Assembly: GCA_001630475.1 (NCBI GenBank) | Contig: KV419416.1 | Location: 134,477 to 198,476 of the forward strand | Source of the DNA: Sistotremastrum niveocremeum HHB9708 | Taxonomy: Eukaryota > Basidiomycota > Agaricomycetes > Sistotremastrales > Sistotremastraceae | DNA length: 64,000 nt | Direction of reading: 5' to 3' | Part shown: piece after piece, positions 10,637-22,864 of the stretch | Layout of the letters: each line of letters opens with the position of its first letter | Numbering within the stretch: the first letter of the stretch is position 1 | The notes under the pieces: model-generated | What the model was told of the DNA's origin: nothing | Database searches by the model: none | The model's input: only the letters and a program-made list of their open reading frames with translations | Translations under genes and position numbers: made by a program

Positions 10637-12860
10637 ATGGCTGCCCCCGCGACTCGCTCAACGATATTTCGTCTCATGAACGCAGCAGCTCACGGAGCAG
10701 GTTCATGTCCCTGTCACGGATGCAGATCCCAAGCTGCACTCGCTGCTATACCTAGCGCAATCAACGCTTTAAGAGGCATGGCTACTCCCGTTAGCTCGGT
10801 TCCCGAGAAAGAGTACGCTTTCGAAGTACGTCTTATCTCTTTAAGTGAGATTTGTCGAGTGCTAATGGGTGGGTAGATCGCAGCTGCGAATTTGAGGTTT
10901 GGAGATGGAGTTACGAAAGAAGTTGGAATGGATTTGAAGAATATGAAAGCGTCCAAGGTACACCTACTTATCCTCCATACCAATGCTACATGCTCACCGA
11001 TGACATCAGGTTGCGTTATTCACAGACAAGAATCTCGCCAAGCTGCCGCCCGTCTTGAAGGTATACCTTTCGCCGAATATTCAAATATAACCCAGATTAA
11101 CATATATGTATCAGGCGATCCATAGTCTTGAAACCCAGGGTGTACCATTTGAGGTATATTCTGATGTTTCTGTCGAGCCGACCGAGGCCAGCTGGAGACA
11201 CGCGATCGAATGGTCACGAACACATGACTTCAGTCATTTCCTCGCGTTCGTACTCTGTTTCCCCGATCACAGTTCGTCATACTAATGTCCCGAATCCAGT
11301 GTAGGAGGAGGCAGTGTCATCGACACGGCCAAGGCGGCCAACTTGTTCGTCAACTATATATTTCATGAGTCCAAGACTAACAATATCACAGACTCACGGT
11401 GTACAAAGAAAACGACCTCATGGATTTCGTCAACGCCCCAATCGGAAAAGGACTACCAGTCGAAGAGAAACTCCGACCATTAATCGCAGGTGCATACACC
11501 CTCCCTTTACTTCCACAATCCCACCAAACTGACACTCCGTAGTGCCCACAACCGCAGGAACAGGATCCGAAACAACAGGAACCGCAATCCTAGACATCAC
11601 ATCCCGGAATTTCAAAACAGGCATCGCAAATCGTGCATTGAAACCTACACTCGGGGTTGTGGATACTGAGAATACGGAAACTTGTCCTACGGCTGTTCAT
11701 ATCAGCTCTGGCTTGGATGTCGTAAGTGCCTTTCGCGAATGACTCGAGGTGAATTGAGCTGATATCTGGTTCGGGATAGTTGTTCCATGCTTTGGAAAGC
11801 TATACTGCTATTCCGTTAGTGAAGTCTCTTCTTCTTACGTGATAGAGACCTAACTTGCCTCCTTTAGATACTATGAACGAACGCCACGCCCTTCGAATCC
11901 CATTCTCCGTCCAGGTATGTTCTGTCTCAGGATTGCTGAGCGATTACTGAAGTATTTTCTTAGCATACCAGGGAAGGTAATCGGCTCCCTCCATCTCTGA
12001 AAACAGATCTTGACTGTTCCGTCTACAGTAATCCCGTGGCCGACATTTTCTCCCTCTGTAGGCTACCTTCCTACTTATTTCGACGAGTCTCTTACGATCG
12101 ATGATTCAGGGGCGTTGAGACAAGCTGTTGAACATCTTCCTCGTGTTGCTCGTGATAAAACCGACAGAGAGTCGCGGACACAAATGCTGTAAGACTTCTG
12201 ACCACGGTTCAACATTTTAAATGCTAATATATTCTCAGGTTGGCCTCGACCTTTGCCGGAATTGGATTCGGTAATGCCGGCGTTCATTTGTGCCACGGAA
12301 TGAGTTATCCTGTAAGATCTCCACTAATGTACGGCTTTCACCATGTCACTCATGTGTTCCTCAGATCTCTGGATTCAACAAGACTGGACCTAAATACCAG
12401 CATCCCGGATACGTCGTCGACAAGCCTATCATCCCTCACGGAATCAGCGTAGCACTGACAGGACCCGCCGGTAGGTCTTCTTCATCCCCCGCATCCCGGA
12501 CGCAATTCTAACCCATCCACAGTATTCCGCTTCACCGCCCCATCCTCCCCATCCCGGCACCGCGAAGCCCTAGCAATCTTCCGCCGCACATCAGTGCACG
12601 ACTCCTCAATAAGTCGTCTCTCAGACGCATCAGTCGGTCCCGCACTCTACGACGCAATCGCCAATTTCCTCCTCGTAGAACTTAACGTCCCACGCGGTCT
12701 TTCAGCTATTGGATATACAAAAGATGATGTACCGAGACTTGTTAAGGGGACTATTCCTCAGAGGAGGGTGTTGGATCTTGCGCCGGGTATTGGGGATGTT
12801 GCGGGAGAGGATGGGGAGCATCATTTGACGAATATTCTTGAGGCTTCTTTGAGTTATTGA
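10637..12860 (+). CDS. Hydroxyacid-oxoacid transhydrogenase, mitochondrial (ADHFE1 family)
   Basis: Iron-containing alcohol dehydrogenase family enzyme that couples oxidation of 4-hydroxybutyrate to reduction of 2-oxoglutarate in animals. The N-terminus ([20 protein letters not shown]) suits mitochondrial import. Recognisable blocks in order: [35 protein letters not shown] near 11300-11345, [26 protein letters not shown] near 11545-11590, [12 protein letters not shown], and [20 protein letters not shown] near 12250-12310, which carries metal-binding histidines. The C-terminus ends in LEASLSY. About ten short introns interrupt the gene. It is convergent with BUD31. Confidence 0.93.
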
Positions 12861-13037
12861 TGATGGGTCAGGAGGCAAAATAGGGTCAAATTGTTGACTT
12901 GTAGGATTACAGATGAGGTGGAAATGAATGTAACAAAAGTTTGACTACTGCGTCTGTATAGTCTCTGGATAGAAGTCGGGAACTAGAGGACCCCGAAGAG
13001 GATTAATTAACAGGGAACGTCCCCGCGGATCGTCTCG

Positions 13038-13708
13038 TTATGAGTCAGAGCTGCAACCACGACAGCCTAACAAGACCATTAGTCCAAAGTAAACCAGAAA
13101 AAGTAAGTCGACGTACCACAATGGCTGCACTGGATGACGGTGCCAGACTTGAGATCCGCCTTGGGTACTCTACAGATACACGTCGACCCTTGATAGTTCA
13201 TGTCCTTCAAACGACGTTCAGTCAGTCACTTCAGGAGAGAGAGCATAGCCACACGAGACACACCTGCGACTGGATACATCGAACACAACACAACTTCTCA
13301 TAGCCCATCTTCTTCCACTTAGCAATCAATCTTCAAGCAACATCAGAGGTTTCTGAGATACACCAGAATGAGAAATATAACGTACCCCGCATCGGCGTAT
13401 CCTTCTTTCAAAAGCCAATCATACAACTCTTTACTGATCGCTTCGCGCTTATAATACAGCTCGTAGATATACCGCGAACGAGTATGCGAGATCCGCATGA
13501 TAGGCCAGAGAGATTCCGTTCGTCGTTTACCCTCGTGGCTTTCGTTCTCTGCATCACGCATCTTCTTCGCGTAGTCATCTAGGATCTTGAAAACCGGACT
13601 CAGCATGAGGGTAAATCGGGGAGGGGGGTAATGAAATATACGTACTGATTCAATCTCCTCGAAGCCCTCTGGAGGTTTCTTCGTACGACTGGTCCGAATC
13701 TTAGGCAT
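13038..13708 (-). CDS. bud31: Pre-mRNA splicing factor Bud31 (G10 protein)
   Basis: Spliceosome component of the Prp19/NTC-related B-act complex. Five minus-strand exons (13708-13646, 13585-13386, 13330-13264, 13204-13117, 13066-13038) sum to 447 nt, 148 residues, near the family norm. The start [20 protein letters not shown] is nearly invariant in eukaryotes. It continues with [34 protein letters not shown] and a Cys-rich C-terminus (CCVRCIQ, CICRVPK, CSHCGCRGCS) that binds zinc. The in-frame extension upstream to 13801 is not needed and is taken as leader. Confidence 0.97.
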
Positions 13709-14910
13709 GATTTGGGAGTAGAGAAGGATTCCGAAATTCCGACCTGCAACATCCGAAACTATCATCCGGTTTGTTGACATGTCCGAACCGTTAACACACA
13801 TATTTTCAGTGATATATATCGTAGCAGTTCCATCTATTTAGCTTCCGTTTATTCCTGGGCAATTTTGGGCCCTAATTTGGACATTATTCGTACCCTCGTT
13901 TTCTCTTTTGAGGCTTCGTCCCGAAGGACCGTCTTCTGTGCTTTGAGGTGTTAATTGCCGGCCACGCTACGTCTCTCTACCAGCGATTCTTCTCACAGTT
14001 GAAAGAAAACCCCAAAGGAGCGGATTATCCCTGATATTATGAGAGAGAGGTGCAGAAAAAAAAATTGAATTGGGCAAAATGTCAAAACATCAAACGACAA
14101 GGACAAGATCGCAGATGTGTTCAATTTCTTCGATAAAATGATCAGCAAAGGACGCCAATTAGCCGTTGTGTCATGTCAATGCCCCTAATCACGTTAGATG
14201 ACAGCCTCCCTGAGCTTGGCACACGCTATCCGCATTAGACCCAAGTGAACACAGCGGATGACCGGCCTCTTAAATTCAATGTGCCCTCAATCTCACCGAA
14301 TCTAGATCAAATTCAAGCCCCCGTTCTCCGATTCAGTTGATGAGCTGAGATGTTCTCAACGGAGCATCATGCACGGGATCACAATCTCGGACGATCTATC
14401 CAAGGATCTGTCGAAGGTCATTTCACACAAGAAGCATCCTGAATGATGGGAGAATGGGCCCATGGCATGATTTTGGGCATCGATGACTTGGGGGTTGAGA
14501 TATCCAGGATCCGCCGACCCAATTATGCCTCCTCGATCAACCCTGACATCATGCAACTATGACCACTCAAGGTCGACTCTCTGTGCCTTGATCTACAAAG
14601 CATTGTGTTAGTTATGATCATGAGACCATCGTTCGAAGTATGAATTCTTGGGGATTAAACATTCCACCACCGACGCCCATGCATACCTTCCTTAGTCACC
14701 CTCATAAGGAGTGAGCAACAGGGTCATCAGACGACTCGTGAGCTTTGAATGATTCATGTCATCGTAGTCGGCAAATCATTTATTTCTTGGAGAATATCGG
14801 CAGAAGACTATCTCGTGGATGAAAGAATGGAATAAGATTATATGGTTACGATGATACAGGTGGGAATGCAAGAAGAAAGCGAGGGAAAGGGGGTATACGA
14901 GTGCGTAAAG
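13709..14910. other. Gene-free stretch of 1.2 kb
   Basis: No gene, tRNA or repeat is recognised. Both strands are broken by frequent stops, and the few short frames show no similarity. It holds the BUD31 promoter and the 3' end of the downstream secreted protein gene. Confidence 0.5.
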
Positions 14911-15574
14911 TCATGCGTAACGCGCCTTTCCTAAACTGTGCAGAGTCGTCATGTCACATTCGTTGGGCGTTCTTCGTCTGAAAAGGAAGATAGGTTTAGA
15001 GTTCCATGATAAGTCTGATGATAACTCACACTTTGAGATCCAGATAGACACCTCTCGTGCCGGACGGCTCCGAGCATGAAAAGAAAAGACCGAAGTTATT
15101 GCTGTTTCCGTGATGGTAGAAGAGCTGGGTTCCTTTCCAAGCCCAATGTCCATCCTGCACTCCCATTTTTGTGGGCCCGAATGTGAGCTTGAATGGAAGT
15201 GGTGCGAAGGAGGAGTCAGTCGTGTTGTAGATGTTTCCGTACAAGATCGACGTCTCGTTGTACATCTCGTAGAGTTGTCCGGCTTTTATGAAGAACTGAG
15301 GGGGTTGCGGATGGTCCATGATGAATGCTTGGCCTCCAGTTCCTGATCGTTCTCGATAAGCTAGGATCACGGTCGAATCGGATCATAACGCACCTGGAGA
15401 ACCAGCCAAAACCAAAGCTTTTGTACGCTCATAGCCTCTGCCCGGTGCCATCGCCGTCAGAGCATCCGTTCCGACATGCAGGGCTGAATCGTCAAGCCCC
15501 CGTGGCGTCACATCCCATGATGGAAATCCCAAGGTAACTGGGATCAGAGCAAAGAGCAAAGCATGAAATCGCAT
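14911..15574 (-). CDS. Small secreted protein, unknown function
   Basis: Not recognised beyond being secreted. ATG at 15574 opens a signal peptide (MRFHALLFALIPVTLG). A first intron ends at GATCAG before GTGGQAFIMDHP, and a second (GTGAGT to TTTTCAG) precedes the last exon, which ends GKARYA at 14911. The mature part has NTT and NET glycosylation sites and a beta-rich look (FKLTFGP, GHWAWKGTQLFYHH, FGLFFSCSE). Two cysteines (FSCSE and NECDM) could form one disulfide. It may be a wall-associated or effector-like protein, but this is a guess. It is divergent from TFIIF alpha. Confidence 0.7.
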
Positions 15575-15971
15575 TCTGAGAGCGGGCGGAACAGGGAGAG
15601 GGTCTCGTGTTCCCCAATCATTTCGCTTTATAGTGCGGGGTGGCCGACGTCACTATACGTGGAAGTATATGGAACAAGCACAAGCAGTATTTCCGAAATG
15701 TCGCATTTCACTTCGGACGAGCTCACGGGACGACTGTTCGCTGAATTGGCGGAGACGCAAGAGGATATGCCTCGGAATTTTGTTGAAGTTCTTTGGATCT
15801 CCGACGTCCGTAAACTCCGGTTGAGAGTACATGACGTAAGCATGACTTGCCTTGTCTGAGTCTGCCGCCATCAGCTCCTCCAACTGGTTGGACGTCGGCC
15901 CTATCTTCTCTCGTCTTGAGGATAGATTTTGCTGCTTTCTATATACCCCCGTACCCGACCCGCTTTATACC
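15575..15971. promoter_or_regulatory. Divergent promoter region, secreted protein / TFIIF alpha
   Basis: Shared 397-bp interval between divergent starts. An in-frame open extension of the TFIIF frame reaches 15852 but lacks an ATG, so it is treated as leader. No clear core-promoter motif is seen. Confidence 0.4.
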
Positions 15972-18105
15972 ATGACTATCTCTATGTTTTTGCCGAAACC
16001 CAAGCCTAGTGGCACCTCCAAACCACCTCCTCGAGCAACTCGCAAGGCTCCCCGTCCCGCACCCAAAGACGAACCAGAGTCTCAAGGTCCAGTCATGGAC
16101 GAGCCTGGAACGTTCACCGATTATAAGATCATCACACACGATCCAATTGGTCGAAAGTACAACGTCGTAAAGTTCGACTCGAAGAAACCTATCACTATCC
16201 AACAATGGAATCGTCCAGTCAGAATGAATCGAAAGAACCCTAAGCCCATACACGACTCAGCCGACTTCGATGACAGAAGTGTCACTCCTATGTTAGGTCT
16301 TGATGGCAAACCCGTCATCGGCCCCGACGGCAAGCCTGTCCTCGTGTACCCTGATGGCAAAGTAGTCCAGCCAAAGGACAAGCAGAAGCCCCTTCCTAGT
16401 AAAGCTGGAGGGCCTGGGGGGAAGAAGATGCCATTTAAGAAGAAGACGAAACAAGTCATCCCTATTCCGGAAGAGCAGAGGAAGATGAGAAAGGAGGAAC
16501 GCTTCCCCTGGGTGTTGGAGGATGGCTCAGGAAAAGAGACGTGGACTGGGAAAATGGACGAGGTCATGGACAAGAATTCCCACTGGGCTTTCTTCATGCC
16601 TATGGTTCCAACGCCTACCCACAACTACGATCATTTCCTCTTCGTTCCGGCGCATAGATGGTACAAAATGCAGAAGCGACCCCACTACAGAACATTAGGA
16701 TTGGAAGAAGCGGAAGAAGAGGTATGTCTCGTTTGACGTCTACTTGATGTATGCGTTCATATCGTTCATCCGTCTACTCAGATTGCCAGGATGCAGAAAA
16801 GTAAGAATCCCCAACACTGGCTCATGCGTCGCAAAGGAAAGCAGATCTCTGACGCATCTGCTGCCACCTTCAAAGCCGAAGCCGAAGGCAGAACCGGAGG
16901 CCTGGGCGAATCATCTCAGATCTCAGCATCTGGCTTCACTCAAGGTCCCGGCGGCAGACGCCTGAAAGCTGTTGATTATGGTCAGCGCGGCCGCTTCGAA
17001 GAAGATGACGAGTTTGGTGATAGCGAGGGCCGCCGGCGCAAAAAGGAGCAGGGTGGCGAGGGAGAGATTGATGAGCTGGAGTTTGAAGAAGACTTTGCGG
17101 ATGACGACGAACAGGGAGATCCCGATCCGATGGATGACGAGGAGGCGAAAGAGCTTGAGGAAAGGTTGAAGAAGGAATATCGTCAAGCAAACAAGACCAA
17201 CGAGGCGTATGTCGACGGACCGGACGACGACGACGACGATCAACACCTGACCGGAGCCGGGAAAGATATGAGCAAGTTAATCAAGAAGATTGACAGAGGG
17301 GCCGCATACATATCTGATGGGGAAGAAAACCCATATGCCAGTTCTGTACGCACGTTCATTTTTGCTGTGCTGTTTCATTTGCTTATCGTAAGTGGTGCAG
17401 GTGGAATCAGATGAGGATGAACCTGAGGAGCAGAAGCCTCCTGAAACCCCTCAGCCTCCTCAGAGCCAATCACAGTCCACGAATGGATCTAGTTCTCAGA
17501 CCCAGCCCTCACGTCCAGTCAAACCCTTGCCGGCATCCCAGTCTTTACCAAACGTGCAACGCGGTTCACAGCCCAATCCTCCATCACGTGCCAACTCGCC
17601 AGGTCTTGGAAACTCTCTTGTCGCTAAGCGAGCGACGAGTCCCAAAGCTCCCAAGGCCAAAATTCCCGGCACCAACGGGAGTAGAGCCACGAGCCCCTTG
17701 GCAAGTGGTGGAAGTCGCGCCGCAAGCCCTGTCGCTCCTGGGAGCAAGCCTGCTAGCCGCGCAACGAGTCCTGTTGCACCCAGCAAGCGAAAGGCGGAAG
17801 ATCACGACGAGGTCGCCAGCAATGCTGCTTCGCCGCAGTCCGCGGGTGTGAAGGTGAAGAAGCAAAAAACCAGCACCGACTCGCCAGCACCTGTAGGACC
17901 CCTCACCGAGGAGATGGTAATTGAATGGCTTCGCCAGACGCCCGATGCGACGACGAAGACGTGTATCCATCGCTTCAGGAAATACGTTAAGGACGAGGCA
18001 CAGAAACTTCATTTCACAAGCATGATTAAGAAGCTAGCCCATTTGAAAGGTGGCGTGCTCGTGTTAAGGAGTAACAACTCAGGGCCCTCGACTCCTGCAG
18101 CGTAA
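15972..18105 (+). CDS. Transcription initiation factor IIF subunit alpha (RAP74/Tfg1)
   Basis: Large subunit of TFIIF, which binds RNA polymerase II and helps it join the preinitiation complex. Three exons (15972-16721, 16782-17345, 17401-18105) give 672 residues. The N-terminal dimerisation region is seen (YNVVKFDSKKPITIQQW through WAFFMPMVPTPTHNYDHFLF and HRWYKMQKRPHY). Next is RKGKQISDASAA and an acidic middle with Asp and Glu runs. A Ser/Pro/Ala-rich linker has repeated ATSP units. The C-terminal winged helix (MVIEWLRQTPDATTKTCIHRF) contacts the CTD phosphatase Fcp1 in relatives. The ATG at 15972 is the first in frame. Confidence 0.95.
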
Positions 18106-18263
18106 ATTGTCGGTTCTAGTTTCTCGCTTTGTTAAATGAATGGTGATTCGGTTCCGAGATTTGTAAATGCGTCATGGGGTTTGTATCAGTACAAGTGATT
18201 CAGAAGTGAATATATATACAGTGGAGTGATGAATGATGGTCAAGTGGCAGGACCCTGCGCCTG

Positions 18264-19077
18264 TTATCTCCTAGATTCAGTGTCTTCCCACCACTCTCTG
18301 CCTTCAACATCGGACATTGGGGGTTGGAAGTAGCGACATCGAGAAGTAAAGGCTGCCATGTGAATCGTTAGGGCCTACTAAAGGGCTTTGAATTACGTTG
18401 AAACGCACCCTCTAACGATCTTCGTCTGACAATCTTCTCGACTGCGAGTTCATTGTGGATCTGGTTTAACTAGGGGCCTACGTGAATGCCAGAAAGCAAT
18501 GGCGTCAACAGAGAAGCTCACCTTCACTTGATCTCCAAACAAGGCTGCTTGTATTTTACGTTCAGCGTCTGGGCCTGTCTCTTGTGCTTCGAGCGCCGCC
18601 CGCTTTTGGGCCATCGTCTGATCGACGACTTGGACACAATAGTCAATGATCTCTGCCCTTCCTTTCCATGACGCTGTTTGTTATCATTGTTAGGGGTTCC
18701 GGGACGCTCGTTGCCAGCAAAACCGTGATAACGCACCAACTAGTTCACGCCAGAAATATGCACACGACTCGTCCTGAAGGGAGGCCACCGACTTCCCACT
18801 TGATCCCAGTCGATCTCGATCTCGGAAGGCGGCCAAGTTGCGATTCAGTCGCATGTTTATTGTATCATCTAATCTCCTGTACTCTTTCATGAGATCTAAA
18901 ACTCGGACGAGTTGATTAGTTCATACATTTTGGGGTGTGAGAGACAACGGAATATAATCGCACCAGACCTTTAAACAAGGACAGGTTCTGACACGTCGAA
19001 GCCGACACATGAACGACTTGCGGGGGTGAGGAAGGCCTCTGTAATGCTGCACTCCCAAGGTCTGGTTTGGCTGGCAT
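18264..19077 (-). CDS. MIX23/CCDC58 family protein (fission yeast Cid2-like)
   Basis: Family of intermembrane-space mitochondrial proteins; the fission yeast member was named for caffeine-induced death. Five minus-strand exons were traced by phase. They begin MPAKPDLGSAALQ and continue with TCQNLSLFKDLMKEYRRLDD, TINMRLNRNLAAFRDRDRL, DESCAYFWRELVASWKGRAE, IHNELAVEKIVRRRSLEAF and SRCRYFQPPMSD, about 186 residues. The last exon stops at 18264. Paired cysteines (TCQ, SCAYF, DYC, SRC) fit the twin-Cys import style of the family. The gene is divergent from the next gene with 107 bp between starts. Confidence 0.87.
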
Positions 19078-19184
19078 CGCAGCCGAAGATGTGCGCGTCG
19101 GGAGAATGATGATGTCACGAAGCGTCACGTCACGCTCTGCAAAGAACGCGGACGAGCTTGACGTTCGCGTGAACCTGTGCCTCC
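19078..19184. promoter_or_regulatory. Short bidirectional promoter with GTCACG repeats
   Basis: Only 107 bp separate two divergent start codons. Within 19112-19134 the stretch reads GATGTCACGAAGCGTCACG followed by another TCACG, giving three closely spaced GTCACG-type boxes that resemble half of a CRE/ATF site (TGACGTCA). A role as binding sites is inferred. Confidence 0.45.
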
Positions 19185-20308
19185 ATGGAGGACGAGCTCG
19201 ACGCTGACGCTCTGCAGGCCAGAGTCGACATATCTCTTTCACTTACACAAGAACTAGTCGCCTCTTGGATAAAACCGTATACCCAATCAGACAAAGCCGA
19301 CCTAATCCATCAGGAAATCGAAAAAGATATCGCTGACTTTCGGCGACGTCCTGCTCAGTGCGTTTTCATGCGTGGTTTCCCGGATGTTTTATTGATTATT
19401 AAACAATCTTGGTCATCGCATTTAGTCTCGGAGTCGGCGCCGTGGTTCCTGAAACTTCGTTTGCGAGCTCTAGCTCACAAGAAGTTAACCGTTTGAAGGG
19501 TCGCCTCACTAAGAAGCGTCCACGCCATGCGGAGGCAGCTTCCCCATCGCCAGCTGTGAATGGCAAACTCGACGACAGCGACGATGAGGAAGAGAGTCGT
19601 ACCAAAGTCTTTTCGAAAAAGCAGAGGACCGATGGCCTTAGACCCCGAAAAGGCGTAAAGGATACTCCTGCAGCCCGACTCATCGAAACCGAGCCGTCAC
19701 TTCTACCCGACGCGGGCATAGTAGCCAATACAGCAGTTCCCGAGTCGCTTTCTCCGGTCCCCGACGAGAATCCGCTTTCAGTTCCAAAAAAGCTCACAGA
19801 ATCACTGGCAGCTCAATCCATCGAGCACCAACCGCCCCTATTCACGAGCAAATTGAACTCATCAGGGACTCACATTGACTTTCCATCAGACGTTGCCTCA
19901 AGGCTGGAATCAGACAGCCTTGCTAATCGATCACGATGCACCTCACCCCTTCCTTTGCCCAAATCGGAACCCTCGCACATGGGATCTGGGGACCTAGCCA
20001 GACACGAGGTTGAGGGTCAGGACTCTGATGCAGATCTTAATGGATCAAAACAGGATGTTACCACTGTCAAGTCCCACGACAACCCACCCTCTTTACAACC
20101 CTCATCGTCAATTACGCTGCCGCGAAGCGAAGCTATCGATGCCGTTCTTAACCTGGGAGAACCTACCACTTTTGGTGATAACTCTTCGATTGAACCAAGC
20201 GGATCAGTCGGAAACCCAAATGAGACTAGTCCTGCCGTAAAGAGGAAGAGGAAGAGGAGGAGACGGAAGCCAAAAAATCAAACAAGTCAGGGTCAAAAGG
20301 ATCCGTGA
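19185..20308 (+). CDS. Basic nuclear protein of unknown function (DUF3245-like N-terminus)
   Basis: Two exons (19185-19357 and 19426-20308) give 1056 nt, 351 residues. The N-terminus (DISLSLTQELVASWIKPY) resembles the fungal DUF3245 family; this match is from memory and tentative. Next comes VNRLKGRLTKKRPRH, an acidic patch (DDSDDEEES) and a long disordered Ser/Pro/Glu middle. It ends with a strongly basic run (KRKRKRRRRKPK) that looks like a nuclear or nucleolar signal. No catalytic motif is seen. A ribosome-biogenesis or chromatin role is possible but unproven. Confidence 0.75.
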
Positions 20309-20417
20309 ACGGCTAATGGAAATGGCGTATTGACATTTCATGTATCCATGTAAGGGCCACACCAGTCAATAAAGGCACGCCAATATTTCCACTTACCAAA
20401 AGACGACACGAATCGAT

Positions 20418-21935
20418 ATGTCATCCGTCGACCTGGCTTCTGCGTGGGGCGCCTCCCTATGGCGTAGTCCGATCATCTACCGCAGCTATGGACATCATGT
20501 AAGACTGGACACGACACGACAACAGCTCGAGCAAGTAAGATCTTTCCACCCCTCCACGAGAATCGGCCTTGTTATAGAGAGCCTTTTGAGCCCTCTCGCT
20601 CCCCTTCGTCCCCTTCATCCGCGAATGTATTCTTCTGCTTCCACCCGCACTTATCCGACATATCCCACTAATTCTGCACAACGTCATGCTATCGCTAATG
20701 GTCGAGATCTCCCTAATGAATCTCTTATTCTCATCGTCACTTTTGCTTTGAACATTACCGATCCGAATCGAATGGCTCAGTTTTCCTACTCGAGGAAGAC
20801 CATTTCGAAGTGGCGGCCGCCACCATTGTGGAAAGCTCTCGATGGGTTTACTCGCGCCAGCCATCGATTCAGAGCTGTAGCGTTGCCACTCTGCTTTGCA
20901 TATGTCGAACTCCGTGACATCCGAAACCTGAAGAAGTTTATGCGGCCCTATGTCAGGTTCGTGTTTATACACAAATTCGACTGTCCTCCACTTCGCGCAC
21001 ATCACGAACGCGTCTTTCACGACGAGTGCTCCCCTTTTATGGCGCGTTCAACGATCTTTTGCTCGAGGCATCGATAAAGAAAGTTTATTCTCGGATCATG
21101 CGCACCGCTGCTGGAGTTTTTTGGATGCTGCTACCCCATTTTTTCCAGCGTTCATTGTGTCTATACTAAACCTTTTCAAGGCTGTTGCGTTGTTTGGAAG
21201 TCCCTATCGACTTTAGGGTCATACCGCAGTGTCCTCGACTGCAGGAACTCTCCCTAGAGGAGTTACCTGACCCCCAGGAGCTGTATAAAGTTCCGGAAGA
21301 AACGCTGTCCGCCATCACAAGTCTGGAGCTCCGAAACTGCTGTCCGTTTAATTGGAAATTGGTGGGAGCTATCAATACTCTTTTCCGAAATCTTCGCACC
21401 TTGCGACTCGGAGCAGCAATTTATGATCAAGCAAGTTCGAAATATCTTTATAAGCCTACCTCCATTCCCCTTCCCAATACGTTCCGAACGTCGCGAGAAC
21501 TTGCCGTAAGTACAGTCTACCTCATTGTATCTGTTGACGGTCAGCTCACTTGAGATTCTCTAGAATGCGTACTGCAAGTCTCTAACTCATCTGAAACACC
21601 TGCGATACCTGTCTATAGACATATTCCTCGACTTCGAGAACGAGCTCCGAACCGCGTTTGAGGCTCACCATCTCGACACCGGTCATCGAGGGACTATGAC
21701 GCGTTGTGCAGCATGTCGGTCAGACCACGATCGACGATCTCGGGTCCAGAATGAAATGGACTTTGCCGCCATACTTGGCGTCTACTTCCGACATCTGAAA
21801 TCCCTAGAGTGGCCTACTACATGGCCGGGTAACGCTAACCAGATATACGGCAGGAGCGTGGTGACAATCTTTAGGCACGGACACAATGGGGATATAAGAT
21901 TGCAGCGAGATGATGGCCGACCGTGGCATGGGTAG
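20418..21935 (+). CDS. F-box-like / leucine-rich-repeat-like protein
   Basis: Typical of the large, divergent F-box-like families of Agaricomycetes, presumed substrate adaptors of SCF ubiquitin ligases. The segment NGRDLPNESLILIVTFAL resembles the F-box core. LRR-like stretches follow (LRCLEVPIDFRVIPQCPRLQ, LQELSLEELPDPQ, LRTLRLGAAIYD, LKHLRYLSIDIFLDFE). The protein ends RDDGRPWHG at 21935. Exon edges from 20955 to 21180 are unclear: an intron with branch CTAAAC and acceptor TTCAAG ends near 21181. A GT donor follows REL near 21507, and another exon runs from about 21565. The start could be 20418 or the internal ATG at 20625. Confidence 0.65.
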
Positions 21936-22028
21936 AAAATGGCATGATGATTACAGATGGTTCGTACATATGGTTGATGCTACTGTACATCCCTTCCAAG
22001 TGGTATAGCCTCGGTTGATTGCCCATAA

Positions 22029-22505
22029 TTAGTGATTGTGTCTAGATCGCGTTCGCATATCATGGCTGAATTGTCTCAATTCCCTCAATCTGTGCCTCCT
22101 TTCTCGATGACGTTCGCGAGTGGCGTGTTCACGCATCGAGCGCCCTTTCGAGCGTCTACTCTTGTCACCGGTGATGAATCCCATCATCTCATCATAAAAT
22201 CCATGATACCAGGGCAGACAACGCTTGTCGGGGTGCAGCCACGGGTGGTCCCGGGTGATCTGCTCAACTTCGACTTCTCCATTTCGGTAAACCTTGGTTC
22301 GATATCCCCGACCTAATCCGAAGAACGGAAACCCGACTCCGACTCGCCGCTGTCGTCGTCGTCTGCCTTCACGTTGTCGCTCCTCTCTTCGGCGCTCCTC
22401 GTCCACGATCCGCCGAGCTTTGCGCGCTTCACGAACTGCATCGTTGTATTGACGCGCCCGCCTCGTCTCTCGCTCTCCTCTGTGAATCAAGTGCTCTTTC
22501 CCCAT
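22029..22505 (-). CDS. Small highly basic hypothetical protein
   Basis: Not recognised. A 158-residue open frame on the minus strand begins MGKEHLIHRGERETRR and has long Arg/Glu-rich helical stretches. Around the middle is a short hydrophobic, aromatic patch (GVGFPFFGLGRGYRTKVYRN), then HPWLHPDKRCLPWYHGFYDE. The basic helices could bind nucleic acid. No signal peptide or membrane helix is seen. It is convergent with the F-box-like gene, 94 bp apart. The lack of a known family makes this moderately uncertain. Confidence 0.45.
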   Translation of the reverse strand: MGKEHLIHRGERETRRARQYNDAVREARKARRIVDEERRREERQREGRRRRQRRVGVGFPFFGLGRGYRTKVYRNGEVEVEQITRDHPWLHPDKRCLPWYHGFYDEMMGFITGDKSRRSKGRSMREHATRERHRERRHRLRELRQFSHDMRTRSRHNH

Positions 22506-22864
22506 GATTCGTCCGCGGAATTGATCCCATAGTCCATGGACTCGCGAAGGGGGTTTCTTCCGATGTCGGTGACGCTACAAGGTAGCAACACACGTTGCAT
22601 AAACAAGCAATTCTTCATGTGCGAATAGGAAATGAATCAAGCTTACTGGATCCCATTCAACTTCAATCGGGCTCATCGATTATCGATAAGACAACGCGAG
22701 GACGTGAGACAAGTTCGTAGAATGCACTGCATCGAAATGCGGCAACCGCAACCTCGGGGTTCAATAGGAACGCCGTATGTACAAACATGCACAAAGAACG
22801 AATTAAACGAAGCCCTCGGGTTTCTCCGATACAACGTGGCACGGAACCAAAATTGATGAAATCG
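22506..22864. other. Intergenic, nothing recognised
   Basis: Region between two minus-strand genes. The short plus-strand frame at 22632-22856 has no features of a gene. It should hold the promoter of the basic hypothetical protein and the GEMIN2 3' UTR. Confidence 0.45.
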
